IMG/VR virus record: IMGVR_UViG_3300045789_000882
Location: 1-37,204 of that record
Length of the DNA: 37,204 nt
Reading direction: 5' to 3' (one strand)
Source of the DNA: a virus
The notes under the pieces were generated by a model that saw only the letters and a list, made by a program, of their open reading frames with translations, made no database searches and had not been told where the DNA came from. Shown in pieces: positions 1-9,000 of this stretch. Within the stretch, counting starts at the first letter, position 1, and each line of letters opens with the position of its first letter. The translations under genes and the position numbers were made by a program.

Positions 1-330
1 ATGAATGAATCATTCAATTTTTATGAATTTAGCCGATTTAGATCTGCTCACTTGCGTGCTAATGGTTTTATTGGCGGTGTCTCTCTAACGCTAATGTGTC
101 TTATTGGACTTGTTCGATGGGGCTTAGGGTTTGATACTGACTTATTCAGTGAGGAGTATTTTTATATTTTTGTTATCGTCTTTGGCTTATGTACACTGAT
201 CCCCAGGGCTGGCTATAAACTTTCACGTCATATTTGTGGTAGTTGGTACGACACAAGTTACGGAGAAACATATGCAGAATATAAGAAAAACGAAAAGCTA
301 TTTCAAGCAAAGCAGTTGCTTGAGGAATAA
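1..330 (+). CDS. Small membrane protein, integron cassette gene
   Basis: This 109-residue protein is unrecognised. Two hydrophobic stretches, roughly residues 22-43 and 52-69, suggest two membrane helices. The C-terminal third is charged and probably cytoplasmic (YAEYKKNEK region). The stop at 328-330 abuts the R'' box of the first attC site, the usual compact layout of a cassette gene. The window begins exactly at this ATG, so its ribosome binding site and the left cassette boundary, predicted to read GTTAAAT to match ATTTAAC at 331-337, cannot be seen. Cassette genes in chromosomal integrons are often without homologues of known function, and none is assigned here. Confidence 0.7.
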   Translation: MNESFNFYEFSRFRSAHLRANGFIGGVSLTLMCLIGLVRWGLGFDTDLFSEEYFYIFVIVFGLCTLIPRAGYKLSRHICGSWYDTSYGETYAEYKKNEKLFQAKQLLEE

Positions 331-405
331 ATTTAACAAAAAGTTGGTGGTTCAGCCCCTGCGGGTCTTGGACGCTTTCAGCGCCCCACAACAAAAGCGT
401 TATGA
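331..405 (+). other. attC recombination site 1
   Basis: R'' is ATTTAAC (331-337), L'' is GTTGGTGG (343-350), L' is CCCCACAAC (384-392) and R' is GTTATGA (399-405). GTTG and TGG of L'' pair with CCA and CAAC of L' once one G is left extrahelical, a hallmark of attC sites folded as single strands. Cleavage would fall between G399 and T400. The intervening segment can form a further hairpin (AGCCCCTGCGGG region). Its length, about 75 bases, is in the normal attC range. Confidence 0.85.
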
Positions 406-420
406 ATAGTCGAGAATTGT

Positions 421-816
421 ATGAAAAAGGAATATCACTTAAGTGAACAGCCAATACCTGATGATTTCCAGATATTTGAAGATCGATTAGATATTGCAGG
501 AATTCAGCATAGAAAAATAGATGCTGTTAAATTCATTTCATCTAAAGAACAGTGGCTTGAATTTGAAAGAGATGAAAAGAATAAGTTCGACCTGAATGCT
601 ATTAAAGTTAAAGGTTGTACGAAAGGACTATTTGGAACTAAGAAACGATTTGTTGGTTTTGTTCCGTCAGATGTAGCATCTAGAATAGTATATTTTGGTA
701 TTGAAGAGTGTAAGCCAAGACTATTAAAGACATATTTAGGCGACTCAGGCTTCGTTGAAATAAAATTTCAAGTTATAGGCCCTAAAGGAAAGAAAAAGGA
801 TTACCAAAATTCATAA
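421..816 (+). CDS. HIRAN-domain-like protein, integron cassette gene
   Basis: The 131-residue product resembles a stand-alone HIRAN domain. It has a 'DIAGIQHR' strand near residue 24, an acidic turn with 'NKFDLNAIKV' near residues 57-66 (HIRAN domains usually have an N-x-x-D-x-N-A-[IV]-x-V core), a glycine-rich 'VGFVPSDVA' strand near 78-86, and a basic tail. HIRAN domains in HLTF/Rad5-type proteins bind 3' single-stranded DNA ends; in bacteria they occur alone or fused to nucleases and helicases. A DNA-binding or repair-linked role is therefore inferred, not shown. The gene starts 16 bases after the first attC core and its stop overlaps the R'' box of the second attC. Confidence 0.68.
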   Translation: MKKEYHLSEQPIPDDFQIFEDRLDIAGIQHRKIDAVKFISSKEQWLEFERDEKNKFDLNAIKVKGCTKGLFGTKKRFVGFVPSDVASRIVYFGIEECKPRLLKTYLGDSGFVEIKFQVIGPKGKKKDYQNS

Positions 817-909
817 CAATCAGTTGGTGATCGCACCTGCGGTGCTGGGACGGTTACACTTCACTCGTTCCTCGCTACGTTTCACCGCCCCACAACAAAA
901 GCGTTAGAG
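811..909 (+). other. attC recombination site 2
   Basis: R'' is TCATAAC (811-817), L'' is GTTGGTG (823-829), L' is CCCCACAAC (888-896) and R' is GTTAGAG (903-909). The L boxes pair with one extrahelical G, as in site 1, and L' plus the following AAAAGCG are identical in the two sites, so they belong to the same integron. The central part is longer than in site 1. R'' overlaps the last codons of the preceding gene. Confidence 0.85.
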
Positions 910-929
910 ACACACCAATCAGGTATCTT

Positions 930-1112
930 ATGATTTCACTACCATACATAAAACTTCGATTCGATCGACGATTCAGGAAGAAGAAGTTTGCCAGAATCAT
1001 ATTCAATGGTGTAAAGCTTCAAATACTTAGCTCTCTTAACTACGTAAAATATCACATTGAACACCAAAACAAAGAAATTAAATTTGATAAAGACTTATGG
1101 ACGGAGCATTAG
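930..1112 (+). CDS. Hypothetical small basic protein, possible last cassette gene
   Basis: A 60-residue basic protein (cluster RFDRRFRKKKF near residues 10-20) begins 20 bases after the second attC core, in the position and orientation of a cassette gene. An AGG at about 920 precedes the ATG by a few bases. No homologue is recognised. Its own attC should begin with a CTCTAAC-type box, the complement of GTTAGAG at 903-909; none was found before 1260. It is either the terminal cassette with a lost or degenerate attC, or a small non-cassette frame. It could also be non-coding. Confidence 0.4.
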   Translation: MISLPYIKLRFDRRFRKKKFARIIFNGVKLQILSSLNYVKYHIEHQNKEIKFDKDLWTEH

Positions 1113-1113
1113 G

Positions 1114-1193
1114 CAAGGATCTGTAATAATCTAGCTCTGAGCTAGATCAGTGATAAATCTGTAAGAGCATCTAATAAGGGGCACACATCCTTG
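1114..1193. other. Nested inverted-repeat element, non-coding
   Basis: A 7-base outer arm CAAGGAT (1114-1120) pairs with ATCCTTG (1187-1193). Inside lies a 9+1+9 palindrome, ATCTAGCTC-T-GAGCTAGAT (1129-1147), plus a direct repeat ATCTGTAA (1119-1126 and 1157-1164). There is no T-run that would make it a standard terminator on the + strand. It could be a degenerate terminal attC, a structured leader for the gene at 1263, or part of a recombination site. Confidence 0.45.
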
Positions 1194-1262
1194 AAAAAAT
1201 ATAATTAGCCCACATTGATAAAACTGAAGAATATTACTTACTTAGTAAAAAGGAACTTTATT

Positions 1263-1472
1263 ATGAATACCGCATTGAAAATCTCAAACGGTGAATTTAT
1301 CGTACTCAACCATGTCAAATCATTCTCTCTTGAAGATAACGAGAAATATATATCCCTAGTAGTCGACACTTCAATGCCTAATGTCACAGTCTCTGCCAGA
1401 GAACATGGTGAAGGTGAGTATCATAGAATCAAGAGAGAAATTGAAGCATTTTTCGATTTATACGAGAGCTAA
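1263..1472 (+). CDS. Hypothetical protein, 69 residues
   Basis: The ATG at 1263 is preceded by AAGGA (about 1250-1254) at good spacing. This start is preferred over an in-frame one at 1215, which has no clear ribosome binding site and adds a lysine/asparagine-rich tail. The protein has alternating beta-like segments (FIVLNHVKSFSL, YISLVVDTS, NVTVSAREH) and a C-terminal helix, suggesting a small alpha/beta fold. No family is recognised. It is followed 8 bases later by the nuclease-like gene at 1481, so the two are probably co-transcribed. Whether they belong to the chromosome, the integron or the prophage is not decided by the sequence. Confidence 0.55.
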   Translation: MNTALKISNGEFIVLNHVKSFSLEDNEKYISLVVDTSMPNVTVSAREHGEGEYHRIKREIEAFFDLYES

Positions 1473-1480
1473 GAATCTGA

Positions 1481-1771
1481 ATGGATACAGAAGCCGACTA
1501 TGTTGATCATTATTGCCAGCAGTGGCAAGGCCAGATTGAGCACCGTCTTCCTGATCGTACACGAGTGGATTGCCTAACTGAAACTCAAGCAATTGAATTT
1601 GACTGGTGTAGAAAATGGGCTGAAGGCATCGGCCAAGCACTCTACTACAGCGCTCAAACAGGTAAAGTGCCTACAGTGGCACTTATATGTAGAAAATCAG
1701 AGCAGCGATTTATTGATAGAATTTCAATTGCTGCCCCAGATATCCAGCTAATTATTATTCCCTCTGAATGA
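1481..1771 (+). CDS. Small PD-(D/E)XK nuclease-like protein
   Basis: The 96-residue protein has the pattern D30-C-L-T...E39-F-D41...K45-W-A-E-G-I-G-Q52-A-L-Y-Y. This matches a widespread family of small hypothetical proteins in which an acidic strand, an E-x-D plus lysine, and a 'GQ-x-L-Y-Y' helix recall the PD-(D/E)XK nuclease core. A following strand (VPTVALIC) also fits the fold. Nuclease activity is inferred from the motif pattern. The same family occurs in both prophages and chromosomes. Its 3' end overlaps the convergent minus-strand gene at 1755-1964 by 17 bases. Confidence 0.6.
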   Translation: MDTEADYVDHYCQQWQGQIEHRLPDRTRVDCLTETQAIEFDWCRKWAEGIGQALYYSAQTGKVPTVALICRKSEQRFIDRISIAAPDIQLIIIPSE

Positions 1772-1964
1772 GTGCGGATTTTATTTGCTCAGCAAGCTCA
1801 TCATCAATCCATTCTTTCATTAGTATTAATTTAGGGATTTCTTGAGGTGAAATAATCAAAGCACAAGGCCCAATACGGGTAATAGTTTGCACTTTCCCGT
1901 TAACAATTCCAGTGATCCAGCGCTGATTAACATCGTAAAGGCGTGCAGGCAGATTCGTAGACAT
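1755..1964 (-). CDS. Hypothetical protein, 69 residues
   Basis: The start is well supported: AAAGGA lies about nine bases upstream of the ATG at 1964 on the minus strand. The product begins with a short strand-rich half (RLYDVNQRWITGIVNGKVQTITRIG) and ends with an acidic amphipathic helix (DDELAEQIKSAL). No family is recognised. It has the same orientation as the late phage genes and lies beyond the last tail gene, so it may be the outermost prophage gene or the first chromosomal gene. It converges on the nuclease-like gene at 1481-1771. Confidence 0.55.
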   Translation of the reverse strand: MSTNLPARLYDVNQRWITGIVNGKVQTITRIGPCALIISPQEIPKLILMKEWIDDELAEQIKSALIQRE

Positions 1965-2195
1965 AATAATATTCCTTTAATAGTTTCCGGTGTCCGATAA
2001 AAATCAAGTCAACAAACCAAGCATCACCAAAGTCAGTTAATACAGATGATGAGATAAAAACGCTGACAACATTATAAATAAATCACGATTGATCAGCATG
2101 CAAGAAGCTTTACAGTTCTGTACTTATCTGACAATTCCGTTCGAATTAATCACCAACAAAACTATCAAAACTCACAAATTCCTCACAGACACACA

Positions 2196-2423
2196 TTAGA
2201 CGAAACTAGATTGCACTGGCAACGTAGGGGCCGAACCGATGATTTTCCCGTCTTGGATTAACGCTTTGCTGTTGGCCGGTACACTATCACCCTGCACTCG
2301 CAACGACTGGCCTGATCGCAACGTAACAATTGATGTACCGTCGCTATTTACCGTTGTTACAGTTACTACAGCTTTTGCCCCTGGTGTAGTCAACGCACCA
2401 AATTTAACCCACGGGTTACTCAT
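2196..2423 (-). CDS. Small tail-tip-associated protein
   Basis: This 75-residue protein is the last gene of the tail cluster. ATG at 2423 is chosen because GGGAG lies at proper spacing and the start overlaps the stop of the upstream 618-residue gene. A longer frame to 2474 would run 17 codons into that gene. The protein is strand-rich with a repeated G-x-S/T pattern (NSDGTSIVTLRSG, VPANSKALIQDGKIIG), typical of small beta-structured proteins at the ends of siphophage tail modules. A virion role is inferred from position only. Confidence 0.6.
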   Translation of the reverse strand: MSNPWVKFGALTTPGAKAVVTVTTVNSDGTSIVTLRSGQSLRVQGDSVPANSKALIQDGKIIGSAPTLPVQSSFV

Positions 2424-2425
2424 AT

Positions 2426-4282
2426 TTACGACTCCCAACCCAATGGCTGTTCTATTGTTATTGACTGTCGGCATTTAGACAGACCACGACCAGGCACAGA
2501 CACGACATTGTTTTGCACGTAGCCACGATAGTTTTTTGAAGCGTCGTTGAATTGAACCTCCACAATCATGCCAGGCATAAGCAAGCCAGGCTGTGCTGAA
2601 GATTCAGGGATAGCCAGTTCTAACGAGTGATTAATGCGATCGCCACTGGCTGCAATTTCTGCGCGGCCGCGACTTGTATTGGCTTCTACTGCACTCAGCC
2701 AACCATCAACAACATCTGCACCTATTACATCCCCCGCCGTCCCTTGCCGGCTAACATTTAAACCAACCCCTTCGGATTCACCCGAGACATACACCCCATT
2801 TATTTTCGCATTCGATACCAACACACCGCCTTCGCTGAGTATTTGATTCTCGTGAATTGTTCGATCTACTGTAGCGGTTGCCAAATCCCACGGCGCGACT
2901 TTATATCGTGGCTGCACAGTTAGCACATCGGCATCCATTGCAGGTTGCAGCACTGCGCCAACAGTACTGGCTAGTTTTTTAATGACCGAAAGCACTGCGA
3001 GTTCCTGGTAACTGAATACGCTGTTTGGCATCACCCAATCTGGCAGCTGTGCAATATCCCAAGTTAATGTAAATCCAGTACCCATTAGCTCATCATTAGC
3101 CGCTTGTACTGCTGTGGTATTGCCAATACTACGGGTACGTTTTGGCGCATACGGCAAACCCAAATATTGGGCGCGGCTGTAACCCGTGATCGAGTAGCGT
3201 TTATTCAGAGCATCGCCCGATATGCTGCGACTGCTCGACCATGCCGGCACAAAGAAGGACCAACGATGGCCGTTAATCTCAACCGCCACTTCTTTATTGC
3301 CAGTAGCATCTGGTTTTATTAGATCAATCGATTGCTGATTCAGTACATCCGCTGATAGCTTCCAACTGTATGAATCAAGATCCAGATCCATCTTAATATC
3401 GGCAAAGGCCAGCGGTTCATTCCCTGGCAACGCAAACACATTCACATTATTCACTATGAGATAAACCTCTTTTTTATTTGCATCAGGCACTTCGCCAGGA
3501 ACAATGATTTCTTCTTCAACGGCATACGGCAATTCTGGCGAATACTGCAGCGGGATGCCCACACCCCACGGCAATACCGTCAAATCAGATTTAGCCGGTG
3601 GCTGGTATGCTGATGTTTTTATCGTTGTTGAAAGTGGTGCAGCAGGTAGTCTAGTTAGTTGATAGTTGCCCCAGCTAATATTTGAATTTGGCACATAGGG
3701 TGATTCATTAAAATTAAGCTCGGTGCTTAAGTTTGTGAACAAATCCATTTGGCGCAGATCGTATTCACCATCGCGGATCGAGTACAGATCAACCGCGAAC
3801 TGTGGTGCATCGATCACGCGTGATAATTCAAACAACGTATCGTTAATGCGAATATCCCAGCCAGTATTGATGAAGCGATCACTCGATTCAACATGCAATT
3901 CACTAGCACGATCAACGGGCAATAACTCATCCCATACTAATTCAAAGCGGTTCTCTAACTGAGTAGATGCACAATCAAACGACAACCGCTGCGCTTTATT
4001 GATCGATATCAACTCACCCCACGGCAACGCACACAAAACATCCTTTGCGATAGCTCCATCAAATGAACTAGCATTCACAACAGACAACGGCACAGGCACA
4101 AAATTAGAGAACCCTACCTTGCTAGCTCTGGAAGTAGACAGATCAAACGCGAATACAGCAGACGATACGAATAGATTTTTTTGTATAAATCCAGCCACAT
4201 CGCCTAGCTCAATATCCGCCGACTGTATGTATTTAGGTTGATCTAAATCCAGCGCCAGCGGTAGTATTTCAATCGTATACAT
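2426..4282 (-). CDS. Tail hub / baseplate-like tail-tip protein
   Basis: The 618-residue protein occupies the place of the tail hub in the tail-tip cluster. Its central-to-C-terminal half alternates strands and motifs seen in phage hub proteins of the gp27/gpJ type: 'VLQPAMDADVLTVQPRY' near residues 465-480, then 'WDLATATVD' and 'GVYVSGES', a region that resembles the hub domain where a late helix precedes a beta-barrel. There is no obvious lytic domain or fibre repeat. It lies downstream of two strand-rich tail proteins and overlaps the small gene at 2196-2423. Host-recognition capacity is possible but not visible. The assignment rests on synteny and general motif pattern. Confidence 0.6.
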   Translation of the reverse strand: MYTIEILPLALDLDQPKYIQSADIELGDVAGFIQKNLFVSSAVFAFDLSTSRASKVGFSNFVPVPLSVVNASSFDGAIAKDVLCALPWGELISINKAQRLSFDCASTQLENRFELVWDELLPVDRASELHVESSDRFINTGWDIRINDTLFELSRVIDAPQFAVDLYSIRDGEYDLRQMDLFTNLSTELNFNESPYVPNSNISWGNYQLTRLPAAPLSTTIKTSAYQPPAKSDLTVLPWGVGIPLQYSPELPYAVEEEIIVPGEVPDANKKEVYLIVNNVNVFALPGNEPLAFADIKMDLDLDSYSWKLSADVLNQQSIDLIKPDATGNKEVAVEINGHRWSFFVPAWSSSRSISGDALNKRYSITGYSRAQYLGLPYAPKRTRSIGNTTAVQAANDELMGTGFTLTWDIAQLPDWVMPNSVFSYQELAVLSVIKKLASTVGAVLQPAMDADVLTVQPRYKVAPWDLATATVDRTIHENQILSEGGVLVSNAKINGVYVSGESEGVGLNVSRQGTAGDVIGADVVDGWLSAVEANTSRGRAEIAASGDRINHSLELAIPESSAQPGLLMPGMIVEVQFNDASKNYRGYVQNNVVSVPGRGLSKCRQSITIEQPLGWES

Positions 4283-4314
4283 AACAGCTCTCGCGATATG
4301 AAATTAAGCGATCG

Positions 4315-5052
4315 CTAAACGATCGTGAACGGCCCAGCAGATTTTGGGCGATAGAATGGCTTTGCAACCAGTTGCACTTGTCCACTTGTAACAGATTCAC
4401 CCTCGATGGCAGGCCACGCAGGTTCTTCCAGTCCAAGTGTTCCCGCGCTTGCGGCTTCATAAATGTAGCCGTTTGGAAAAGCAGGGCCCACACGAGCACC
4501 GATGCCGAGCAATCCCTCAGCCGTGAACGGTACGCCATAATCATCTGTGGCAGTCACTAGAATTTGCCCTACATAGCCGTTCCATTGCAGTGAGTAATTC
4601 CCCGCTGCATCTGAAACCGTACTGGTTAGCAGCCTGGGCACATCACCACCGATCGCTAATGCGTAAACCGCCCGTGAAACTGGTTGGCCGTCTTGGCTTA
4701 ATGAGCCGTTGAATGTTTTTAATTCGCCAGATCCGCCTGCTTCGCCTTGCGACTTGAAATCGATGTTGACTACGCCGTCTTGCAAGATGAAATTATCAGC
4801 CCAGAACACACCGTCGGTGTTTAATAATCGCGCGATCAGCTTGACTGGTTTGTTGAATAACTCTTCTTTTTTGAATTTGACGACGGTAGAGCCTGGCAGC
4901 TTTAAGCGAGATAACAGTAACTGAGAACCGTCAACAGAATAGCCGTCAACAAAACCAATAGCGGCTACATCTAAATTCGTATTTAGGGCGGCGACGTACT
5001 GAGAGAGATCAAGCGTGCCATATTTAAAATCAGCACCAATGTCGATAAACAT
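4315..5052 (-). CDS. Tail protein with Ig/carboxypeptidase-regulatory-like domain
   Basis: The 245-residue protein starts directly after the stop of the upstream gene (adjacent at 5052/5053). Residues about 110-175 form a recognisable beta-sandwich pattern: 'FNGSLSQDGQPVSRAVYAL', then 'STVSDAAGNYSLQWNGYVG', then 'ILVTATDDYG'. This is the G-x-V/L...D-x-x-G-x-Y/F signature of carboxypeptidase-regulatory-like or Ig-like add-on domains, common on phage tails, where they may bind surface sugars. The N-terminal part is a distinct strand-rich domain. Exact virion location is not known. Confidence 0.6.
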   Translation of the reverse strand: MFIDIGADFKYGTLDLSQYVAALNTNLDVAAIGFVDGYSVDGSQLLLSRLKLPGSTVVKFKKEELFNKPVKLIARLLNTDGVFWADNFILQDGVVNIDFKSQGEAGGSGELKTFNGSLSQDGQPVSRAVYALAIGGDVPRLLTSTVSDAAGNYSLQWNGYVGQILVTATDDYGVPFTAEGLLGIGARVGPAFPNGYIYEAASAGTLGLEEPAWPAIEGESVTSGQVQLVAKPFYRPKSAGPFTIV

Positions 5053-6084
5053 TTAAGCACCCCACTCAGCAGGATCTAAACTCACTACATTGACAATATC
5101 ATCAACCGCCTTAAACACAACCCACTGAGAACTCAGGTAAGTGAATTCTTTACCGTATTCAAATGAATTACTCATCATAAAATCATTTAAAGTAGAAAAA
5201 TTATACGGGCATAAAAGCAGTTTCTTTACGGCTGGTAATGCCGCCGAAAAATACAGCCTACTAGAAGCATTCCCATCAGGAGCACTAGGCCCGTATTGAT
5301 TATAAACCAAAGGAAATGGCAGCCACGCACTCAACGGAGAATATGTTTTTTCTACTGTATATGGAACATATTTATAATTATGAGAATCAGCCTTACTAAT
5401 ACCCAATATATCAATATTAGATGTTAACAAATTGGAAACAAACCCCCTATTCTGACTAACACTTGTATACGAACCACTACCACCACCGGCTATGTAAAAA
5501 TCACCCTGAATTGGAGATAACAAATCAGCCATAGCACCAAAAACAACAAAACCCGAAGTGCTTACGCCAGGACCTGCGGCAGATCCTAAATTAAAATCTA
5601 CAGCAGAAGTACCAATAGCTAACACAACAGAATTTTCATTTGCCACTACAACCCAGTTATCGCAATTTTGAGCAAAATAAACTCCCGTTTTATGAAAAAC
5701 AGTTCCTGTAGCAGCGCCTCTATTTGAATATTTACAACCAAAACTCCATGCATTAACTGGTGAATCCATATTCGAAACAGATGAACAGGCCCACAATGTA
5801 TTTGCAGACATATTCGTTGCGCCCCCAGAAAACGAACCTCCCTCATACAGCAATGATCCAGTATTAGCCGCATTGGTCAGCACGAACCGACAACTATCAG
5901 ACACAATTTCCTCGAGTGGCATAGTCCAGCCCGCTGCTGATTTTGTACCGTAGCCATCAACTAGGCACGCCTTTAGAATCGTATGGATAAGCAACTTATT
6001 TTTATCAGCACTCGTCGGCATGATCGCATTAAGATCCGGCGCTCCTGGATCATCCCATCTATAAACAGTCGGTGTTCTAGCCAT
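5053..6084 (-). CDS. Tail-tip structural protein
   Basis: A 343-residue glycine/serine/asparagine-rich protein with many short beta segments and few charged helices, consistent with a distal tail structural protein. Its start overlaps the stop of the 1190-residue gene by one base (TAATG), so translation is coupled. The N-terminal segment (YRWDDPGAPDL) and a later 'FYIAGGGSGSY' resemble conserved positions in tail proteins of other siphophages, but no named family is assigned. Its position between the large tail protein and the Ig-like protein supports a virion role. Confidence 0.55.
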   Translation of the reverse strand: MARTPTVYRWDDPGAPDLNAIMPTSADKNKLLIHTILKACLVDGYGTKSAAGWTMPLEEIVSDSCRFVLTNAANTGSLLYEGGSFSGGATNMSANTLWACSSVSNMDSPVNAWSFGCKYSNRGAATGTVFHKTGVYFAQNCDNWVVVANENSVVLAIGTSAVDFNLGSAAGPGVSTSGFVVFGAMADLLSPIQGDFYIAGGGSGSYTSVSQNRGFVSNLLTSNIDILGISKADSHNYKYVPYTVEKTYSPLSAWLPFPLVYNQYGPSAPDGNASSRLYFSAALPAVKKLLLCPYNFSTLNDFMMSNSFEYGKEFTYLSSQWVVFKAVDDIVNVVSLDPAEWGA

Positions 6085-9000
6085 TAGTCTGCATCTCCAC
6101 GAAATTCAATATTAATAAAATCTTTTTCAATTTGTGCCGTGCTAGGTAGCACAGTACGAATTGCCCAAATCGGTTTTGCCGCCGCGTCGGTATTGAATCG
6201 CAATATGTTATTTGTAACCCAGCCAGAGCCCCAGCCCGCTGATTTGATCGTGAAATACGGCGCGTCGGTCATCGGATTAATTGGTGAAAAATCAACAGCG
6301 GTTGAACCCACCGCAATCAACCCAAACGTTTCGCCAATCAGTTCAAAACCTGAGTTGTTGGTGAAGCGGATCTTCCAGCGCTCTTGCACTGCCGATATAT
6401 TATCAATAAGAATTGGATAATTGATATCGTCATAGCTCGACACTGTTGCATCTCCGACTAATACATTTTCAAACAAACCCGATTGATCAATTTTTTGTGT
6501 GAAGTGCGTATGCACTCGCGCCTGCATTGTTGCAAATGAAATAGCGCTTGAGACAAACGAATCACCCGCGCTGTAGTCGTGCACTAGCTGAGTTAATAAA
6601 GACATCGTACCGTCAATATTTACCCGTCCTACTGCACAAATATCTTCAATACGATGCGTTAGTGTGAGAGGCATAGCCAATGATGTTGTATCAGCTGTTT
6701 GTGCAACAAACGGATCTGCCAGCGTAACAATGCCCGTTTTTTTATTCACAGAATATTGCGCAGCATCAAGTTCTAATCCGTTATCATCTTTGATCACCGC
6801 TTGCGCTAATCGAGCACGGCCACAATCAATAATTTGACCAGCCGTTGGAGTTGCATTAGCAATCTGCTTTTCGTTATGAATAACCACTATATACCCAGGC
6901 TGAAAAATCGGCACGCGACCATCGGTTGGCAATTTAACAGGATTAACCCCCAAAATATCAGAGCTAAGAGGAACAGTGCTGTATGCAACCGCATTGTAAG
7001 TGAGTGTGGATAAAATCACTGGTTGAGTGAAGTTAATTTCCACAATACCCGACTGATAATCTGCAGACCCAGACGCCGATCCTCCACCCAGCGACTCAGG
7101 AATAATAGGAATATTGTAACCGCTCCGGATTGTTGGCTGTGGCAATGAACCCAGAACATTATTCGAATCAAAAGCACCCGATATCGTGCCATCATTTATA
7201 GACTCTGCACGTAACAACGCTGTATCTGAAACCCTACGCGCTAAAAACTGCAAACCACTTGGGCGCAGCGGTGACGCTTTTGTTCTGAACACAACGCTAG
7301 TAACGGCAGACGCAGCAACCAAGCCAGATGCCAACGAAACAATATTGCAACTAAATGAACTCATATCAGAACGTAATGAGGAATAGCTCATAACCATTTC
7401 TGCTGTAGAATAATTAATGTCACCACAGCGAACACCCGCACCCGTTTGCTCATTCCAATTTTTATAAAGAGCGCCGTCACCTCTATCGATAACACGCACG
7501 CCACCAAGATCCATCGCTAATGCACCTGGCACTAACAATTCGAAACCCAGCGGTATTTCTATATCTAAATCAGCAACAGGAACAGAGTAGGTTTGCGGCG
7601 TTGGCGAAAACGTATTGTGATACGAAATAGTGACAGCCTGGCTTAATACCGTTTGTGTCTTAACTCGAGTATACGTTAACCGCTCCTTTGTTGATGTGTA
7701 TTCAAAATCACGAACACGCTGCTGCAATGTGTCGCAATCAAGCGTTACAATTCCCGTGGCCTCATCGATAGAACCAACAACAGAATTAACACCTGTACCG
7801 AAACCACTTTTATGAAGCTGGACTAAATCACCATTACTACGCCCCTTAAAAGACAGGGTATTTCTAAATGATGTCAGTGTTTCACTTCCACTTTGAATAG
7901 TGCTAGCACCTACAAAAACGCTTAACGACAGCGCAACAGACGCAGCATCGATATTAGTATCGCCAAGATTCACTGTTAGCAAACCACCATTTTTAACATT
8001 AATTTGCTTATCAACATTAATTGCAGAGGCCGCGCGTTTAGAGTAACTAATATAAATATCAGACGTGGGGAAATCATTGGAATTAGGAGTAAACGATATT
8101 TCATTACCTAGCACTGAACCTGAAGCATCACCTGAAATTTTTTGATCACTGGCTTCGATTGCCGTGCAGCTAGAGGCATTACTATCCCAAGTTAATACAA
8201 CCGTCCCTGCCACTGCATCCGTTGGCAGTGGCAACTTTATAAACGCACTAGAAGGTGACTCTTGCACTGCCCCATCTATCTCATACGGTGAACGCGCCCA
8301 AGTGTAAATCATCTTTGAGCCATCATCTGGCTCAACAGGTAAACTATAAGACAATGAACCCGAATTATTATTAATAACACCCGTGGCACCCTCGCCTGAT
8401 ATAACGCCAGCACCGTTATCTGTTAGCTCATACCAACTACCAAGGTATTGATACTCAATCCGTAAACCGCCGGGCATAGGCGCAGGAGAGAGTTGCTCGA
8501 CATACGTCAATTGTCGATTACCCATATTAATATCGACCGACTCGGTATACGGTATTAACTCAACAGCAACCGCTGGAATATATCGAACAACAACGTTTGA
8601 TGTGCCCGAAATAACTAAATTAATAGTCCCTTCAATACCATTGATAAACGTTAGATCGAGATCCAAACGAGATGTTCCAGAAACCAATTCTAATACTGAA
8701 CCCGCGTCGTGATACACAGTACCCGCAACAACCACCTCTAAAGACCCAGGAGTAAAACAGTTCGAAAGCGTCAACAACACGGAACCACTCAACAAGCCCA
8801 TGCTTTTTTCAATAAACAACTCTGCAGTTGGTTGTAAAACCTGCAAAGATAAACCCGGCTTTTGATCAAGCAGCGCAGATTCTGTTGTGGCCGTAGGAAC
8901 AATAGACTGAAATATTCCATCAGCTTTTACTGTTGCTTCTCCGATCGCAGCATCAGCCGCTAACGGTTTAATACCATAATAATGTGCGCTAGCCGCTGAC

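Larger units (their letters stand above)
1..909 (+). mobile_element. Distal part of an integron gene-cassette array
   Basis: Two short + strand genes are each followed by a 75-99 base imperfect palindrome that opens with an R''-type box ending in AAC and closes with GCGTTA. The boxes of the second cassette match: GTTATGA at 399-405 is the exact reverse complement of TCATAAC at 811-817, as expected when the two ends of one cassette come from one circular molecule. Both inner stems carry an unpaired G, a known attC strand-selection feature. All cassette genes read rightward, so the integrase and attI should lie to the left of this window. No third attC was found after the 930-1112 gene, so this is probably the distal end of the array. 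Confidence 0.82.

Noticed and set aside
2005-2013. CAAGTCAAC also occurs at 35920-35928, possible att repeat
   Set aside because: Nine bases shared between two gaps of about 200 bases each is expected by chance fairly often, and the flanks do not match.
4269-4544. Minus-strand frame overlapping the Ig-like tail gene
   Set aside because: It is a different reading frame of the gene at 4315-5052 with arginine/serine-rich composition and no ribosome binding site.
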